Shown: piece by piece, positions 43,345 to 45,909 of the stretch
How the letters are laid out: each line of letters opens with the position of its first letter
Numbering within the stretch: the first letter of the stretch is position 1
Source of the DNA: Pseudomonadota bacterium
GTDB lineage: Bacteria; Myxococcota_A; UBA9042; GCA-2863065
Length of the DNA: 45,909 bases
Direction of reading: 5' to 3'
Assembly (NCBI GenBank): GCA_005776725.1
Contig: SXOO01000031.1
Span: forward strand, 1-45,909
Program-made: the position numbers and the translations under genes
Notes under the pieces: model-generated
The model's input: only the letters and a program-made list of their open reading frames with translations
Databases searched by the model: none
Told to the model about the DNA's origin: nothing

Positions 43345-44918
43345 GACGCCCTCCGCGCTGCGACAGCCATGGTGGGACGGAAGCGGAGCCATTCGGTCAT
43401 CCGGAGCCCGACCCAGCGCCCCAACCAGATGTCGATGGCCGCCACGACGGCGAGGAGCTCGGGGAAGCCCAGCATCAGGATCTGAAGCGACAGACTGGTC
43501 ATCGTGTAGTGGCAGAAGAAGACCACCACCAGCGTCCGTAGCAGCGTCTCCATGGCGGGCCGGTAGCCCTCCTCGTCGATCATGATGGCGAAGCGCTCCG
43601 ACGTGATGGCGAGGATCGCGAACGGAAACAGCGAGATACGGGCAAGGTCTGGCAGGTCGTGGTCGGCGGCGATCGTGGCTAGCCCCAGCATGAGGGCGAT
43701 GACCAGGGTGAGGAGCACGGCCAGCTGCGGGGAGTGGAGGAGCTCGAGCCGGCTCATGAGCCGCCTCACGAGCGCCACCACGAGCAGGATCGCAACGAAG
43801 CCCGCCGCGCCCCACCAGAAGCCCGTGTGGCGCATGGACGCAGCGATGAGGACCGGGAGGAACGAGCCGAAGGTCCGAAAGCCGATCACGTTGCGGAACA
43901 GGACGACCACCACGGCGCCTACCGGGATGAGCACGATGACCTTGAGGAGGTCCGGGGGGATGCCCATCCGCTCGAAGACGCGCCATAGGCCCAGCTCCGC
44001 CTTGTGGGTGTGGACCTCCTGCCGGGGCGCCGTGTTGGGACGGATGCTGAACAGGTACTTGAAGCCAATGTCGCGGCTGTGCCGAAACAGCACCTCGTCG
44101 CCACGGTAGAGCGCGAGGTAGTGCTGCGGCAGCGCCGCGAACTGGCCGTTCGTGGGGTCGAAGGGCACCCAGTGGCCGCCCACGCGCGCCTCCAACCACT
44201 GATGCGAGGTCTTCTTGTCGCCGGCGTCCAGCACCACACCGCCCACCAGGCGCGCCGCGATCCCGCGCGCTCGGAGGAGGGCCACCATGAGCCGAGAGCG
44301 CCCGTTGCAGCTGGCCTCGCCCAGTCGCAGCGCCGTCAGCGCGTCAGTGGTGCCCTTGAACGGCTTCATGCCCAGCGACGAGACCTTGTCGAACACCGCT
44401 CGCAGGTAGTCGCGGAGCGCCCCGGACGGCGGTAGCAGTTTGGCGGCCAGGGCCGTGATCTCCGGCGAGGTGGATTGGATGACCTTCGTGGGCTCGAGAT
44501 CCTCGGTCTCGCCACGCGACGGCTCCCCGAGCGGGATCTCCTCCGGGAGCTCGTAGCGCACCGCCGCGGTTCGGACGCGGTAGGAGGTGCGCACCGTCCG
44601 CGGGCCCGTAGGGGATCCCTCCCACCGGGCCACGCGGTTGCCGGACTCGAGCGTGGTGGACAGCGTGAGGTCCTCGGGTGCGTTGGACTCCGAGATCACG
44701 CTCTGGCGTGTGTCGGACAGGGGAAGGAACGTCTCGAGGTGCAGCGCCTCGCCAGAGCCCTCGAGCGACTGCGTCACCTCCACGTCGAACACCAGCTCGG
44801 GGATCATGAACCCGAGGTCCCAGCCCAGCGCGCTCAGCCGAATGGCGGCCGCCGTGAGCGAGCCGCCCACGAGGAGGAGCCCTACGAGGAGGGCCCGATG
44901 TCCTGCACGGAGTGCCAT
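43341..44918 (-). CDS. Transglutaminase-like domain fused to seven-helix membrane domain
   Basis: This 525-aa protein has one N-terminal transmembrane segment (about 8-28), a periplasmic region to about 325, and six or seven helices beyond (about 331-505). The periplasmic part holds a transglutaminase core: C204 in GEASCNGRS, H239 in SHQWLEARV and D254 in FDPTNG, spaced as in active members (35 and 15 residues). The relevant families are described as inactive transglutaminases fused to 7TM helices, so an intact triad is notable. It is the first gene of the six-gene operon, 142 nt downstream of a likely sigma-54 start. There is no clear ribosome site. Confidence 0.88.
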   Translation of the reverse strand: MALRAGHRALLVGLLLVGGSLTAAAIRLSALGWDLGFMIPELVFDVEVTQSLEGSGEALHLETFLPLSDTRQSVISESNAPEDLTLSTTLESGNRVARWEGSPTGPRTVRTSYRVRTAAVRYELPEEIPLGEPSRGETEDLEPTKVIQSTSPEITALAAKLLPPSGALRDYLRAVFDKVSSLGMKPFKGTTDALTALRLGEASCNGRSRLMVALLRARGIAARLVGGVVLDAGDKKTSHQWLEARVGGHWVPFDPTNGQFAALPQHYLALYRGDEVLFRHSRDIGFKYLFSIRPNTAPRQEVHTHKAELGLWRVFERMGIPPDLLKVIVLIPVGAVVVVLFRNVIGFRTFGSFLPVLIAASMRHTGFWWGAAGFVAILLVVALVRRLMSRLELLHSPQLAVLLTLVIALMLGLATIAADHDLPDLARISLFPFAILAITSERFAIMIDEEGYRPAMETLLRTLVVVFFCHYTMTSLSLQILMLGFPELLAVVAAIDIWLGRWVGLRMTEWLRFRPTMAVAARRAS

Positions 44919-45069
44919 CAGGGGGTTTCGCTGCTGCTTCCGGGCTGCCCCGCGCCCAGTCCAGGCGCCTCAGTCGTGGCGTTCGGCGGTGTGGTCGTTG
45001 CCAGCTTGCAGAGACGCTTCAACGGAGACCTCAAGGAACGTCGTGCACCAACCACCGTGCTCGGTTCAG

Positions 45070-45085
45070 AGCACGGGCTGTGCCA
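45070..45085 (-). promoter_or_regulatory. Sigma-54 (-24/-12) promoter of the transglutaminase operon
   Basis: On the minus strand the sequence is TGGCACAGCCCGTGCT. It matches the sigma-54 consensus TGGCACG-N4-TTGCW: all six bases of TGGCAC are present, TGCT matches four of five in the -12 box, and the GG and GC pairs are exactly 12 bp apart. The expected start is near 45059, 140 nt before the transglutaminase gene. The adjacent regulator gene is a sigma-54 activator, which supports the call. Confidence 0.65.
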
Positions 45086-45129
45086 TGCGGCCGATCGCGT
45101 CGGGGAGCGGATCGCTGCCCTGCGACATG

Positions 45130-45174
45130 GATGAATTATTCATCCCACGATCGGATCTTGATGGAATGTTCATC
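45130..45174. promoter_or_regulatory. Tandem 15-bp dyads: possible activator binding sites
   Basis: GATGAATTATTCATC (45130-45144) is a perfect dyad with 7-bp arms around one base. GATGGAATGTTCATC (45160-45174) is a second, imperfect copy with 12 of 15 bases the same. Their starts are exactly 30 bp apart, close to three helical turns, so they face the same side of the DNA. They lie about 77 and 107 bp upstream of the predicted start, a usual range for sigma-54 activator sites. The AT-rich sequence stands out from its GC-rich surroundings. Confidence 0.6.
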
Positions 45175-45216
45175 ATGGGTCCGGTCGCGAGCGATGCCGT
45201 GCGCCGGGTCCTGGCC

Positions 45217-45909
45217 TCAGCGCGGGCGCCGCACCGTGTACCCGAGACGGGCCCGGAGCGTGTTGCGGTCGATCCCCAGCGCGTCGGCGGCCTTGCTCTG
45301 GTTCTTGCCCACCTGCTCCCAACACGACGTGGCCAGCTGCCGCACGGCCTCGTCGAAAGTGGACACGCCGTCCCAGCGGATCCCTCCGCTTGGGCCATGA
45401 GCTGTCTCGCTGGTGGTAGTGGAGATGCGCAAGTCGCCGCGGCCCACTACCGGGCCCGTTGCGAGTAGGAAGGCCTCGGAGAGGACCGCGTCGAGCTCCC
45501 GGATGTTGCCTGGCCAGCCGTAGCGGAGCAGCGCCGCTAGCGCATCGGGCGCGAGCGGGCGCGGCTCTAGCCCCAGCCGCTCGCGTGCGCGCCCGGAGAG
45601 GTGCTCCACGAGCCGCGGGATGTCCTCGCGACGCTCACGTAGCGGAGGCACTTCTATGGCGACCACGCGCAGCCGGAAGAGCAGGTCCTCCCGGAAGGTG
45701 GGTTGGGCTGGCTCGCGAGCAGGCTCTGGAGCCCGCGGACGGCTCGCGGACGCGAGATCCCGGTTGGTGGCGGACACGATCCGAACATCCACCGCCACGT
45801 CCTCCGCCCCGCCGACGCGCCGCACCTGCCGTGTCTCCAGCGCCCGGAGCAGCTTCGCCTGCAACGCAAGCGACATCTCCCCTACCTCATCGAGGAACAG
45901 GGTGCCGCC
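45217..45909 (-). CDS. Sigma-54-dependent (NtrC-type) regulator, C-terminal part only
   Basis: The gene runs off the window; 230 residues of its C-terminal side are visible. They hold Walker B (GGTLFLDEVGEMS), a sensor I region VSATNRDL, the FREDLLFRLRVVAIEVPPL and RERREDIPRLVEHL motifs, YGWPGNIREL, and a Fis-type helix-turn-helix at the end (NQSKAADALGIDRNTLRARL). These identify an AAA+ enhancer-binding protein that opens sigma-54 promoters. The GAFTGA loop and the signal-receiving domain lie outside the window. The gene ends 43 bases from the outer dyad and 131 from the promoter of the transglutaminase operon, so it probably controls that operon. Confidence 0.93.
   Translation of the reverse strand, partial: GGTLFLDEVGEMSLALQAKLLRALETRQVRRVGGAEDVAVDVRIVSATNRDLASASRPRAPEPAREPAQPTFREDLLFRLRVVAIEVPPLRERREDIPRLVEHLSGRARERLGLEPRPLAPDALAALLRYGWPGNIRELDAVLSEAFLLATGPVVGRGDLRISTTTSETAHGPSGGIRWDGVSTFDEAVRQLATSCWEQVGKNQSKAADALGIDRNTLRARLGYTVRRPR

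Noticed and set aside
44900..44918. A second TGGCAC sequence on the minus strand, overlapping the transglutaminase start codon, with TGCA after it.
   Set aside because: The GG and GC pairs are only 10 bp apart, two short of the sigma-54 spacing, and the element lies inside the gene.

Overview
This is about 46 kb of GC-rich DNA in which almost every base is coding and most neighbouring genes overlap by 1-11 nt. It probably comes from a Myxococcota (delta-proteobacterial) chromosome. The signs are C-terminal Cys/hydrophobic/Arg tails of the MYXO-CTERM kind, DUF1844 and DUF3052 proteins, many Cys/Asp-rich lipoproteins, giant FG-GAP proteins, thrombospondin-type-3 repeats, and a sigma-54 activator. 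The species cannot be named from sequence alone. I saw no rRNA, tRNA, insertion sequence or CRISPR array.

Layout. (1) 1-2193: the end of parA, parB and a membrane-anchored Pro/Cys-rich protein. (2) 2225-7832: a Tat-type flavin amine oxidase on the minus strand, then a fatty acid desaturase and a coupled run of rhomboid protease, ChaN-like protein, MtnA and a VOC protein. (3) 7887-10447, minus: a RiPP-like cassette made of a 63-aa Cys-containing precursor-like peptide, an HprK-like kinase, a radical SAM/SPASM enzyme and an S26-type Ser/His peptidase. (4) 10533-19580, minus: a 3015-aa lipoprotein of Ig-like domains with a 647-aa tandem super-repeat and a C-terminal FG-GAP propeller. (5) 19890-21073, minus: a class I aldolase coupled to a PqqD-family protein, which may be the missing leader-binding partner of the RiPP-like cassette. 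(6) 21173-24143, plus: a HExxH/Cys-cluster fusion protein, LD-carboxypeptidase and a serine hydrolase, all coupled. (7) 24166-24720, minus: DUF1844 and a partner. (8) 24911-31209, plus: exported proteins and lipoproteins, including a thioredoxin-like lipoprotein with a somatomedin-B-like domain, an FG-GAP/UnbV protein and a one-haem cytochrome-like lipoprotein. (9) 31224-31964, minus: a methyltransferase. (10) 32084-36231, plus: a calcium-binding-repeat MYXO-CTERM-like protein coupled to an OmpA-family protein. (11) 36296-44918, minus: a six-gene coupled operon with a transglutaminase-7TM protein, an ATP-grasp ligase, a membrane TPR protein, two TPR lipoproteins and a beta-barrel-like protein. 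(12) 45217-45909, minus: the C-terminal part of a sigma-54 activator.

Two candidate systems stand out. The first is the six-gene envelope operon. It has a correctly spaced -24/-12 (sigma-54) promoter at 45070-45085 and two 15-bp dyads exactly 30 bp apart just upstream, and a sigma-54 activator gene lies next to it. This suggests an inducible inner-to-outer-membrane peptide-ligation or cross-linking apparatus. The second is the RiPP-like cassette, whose likely RRE (PqqD) lies 9.4 kb away beyond the giant lipoprotein. Functions are inferred from motifs and gene order; no database search was possible.
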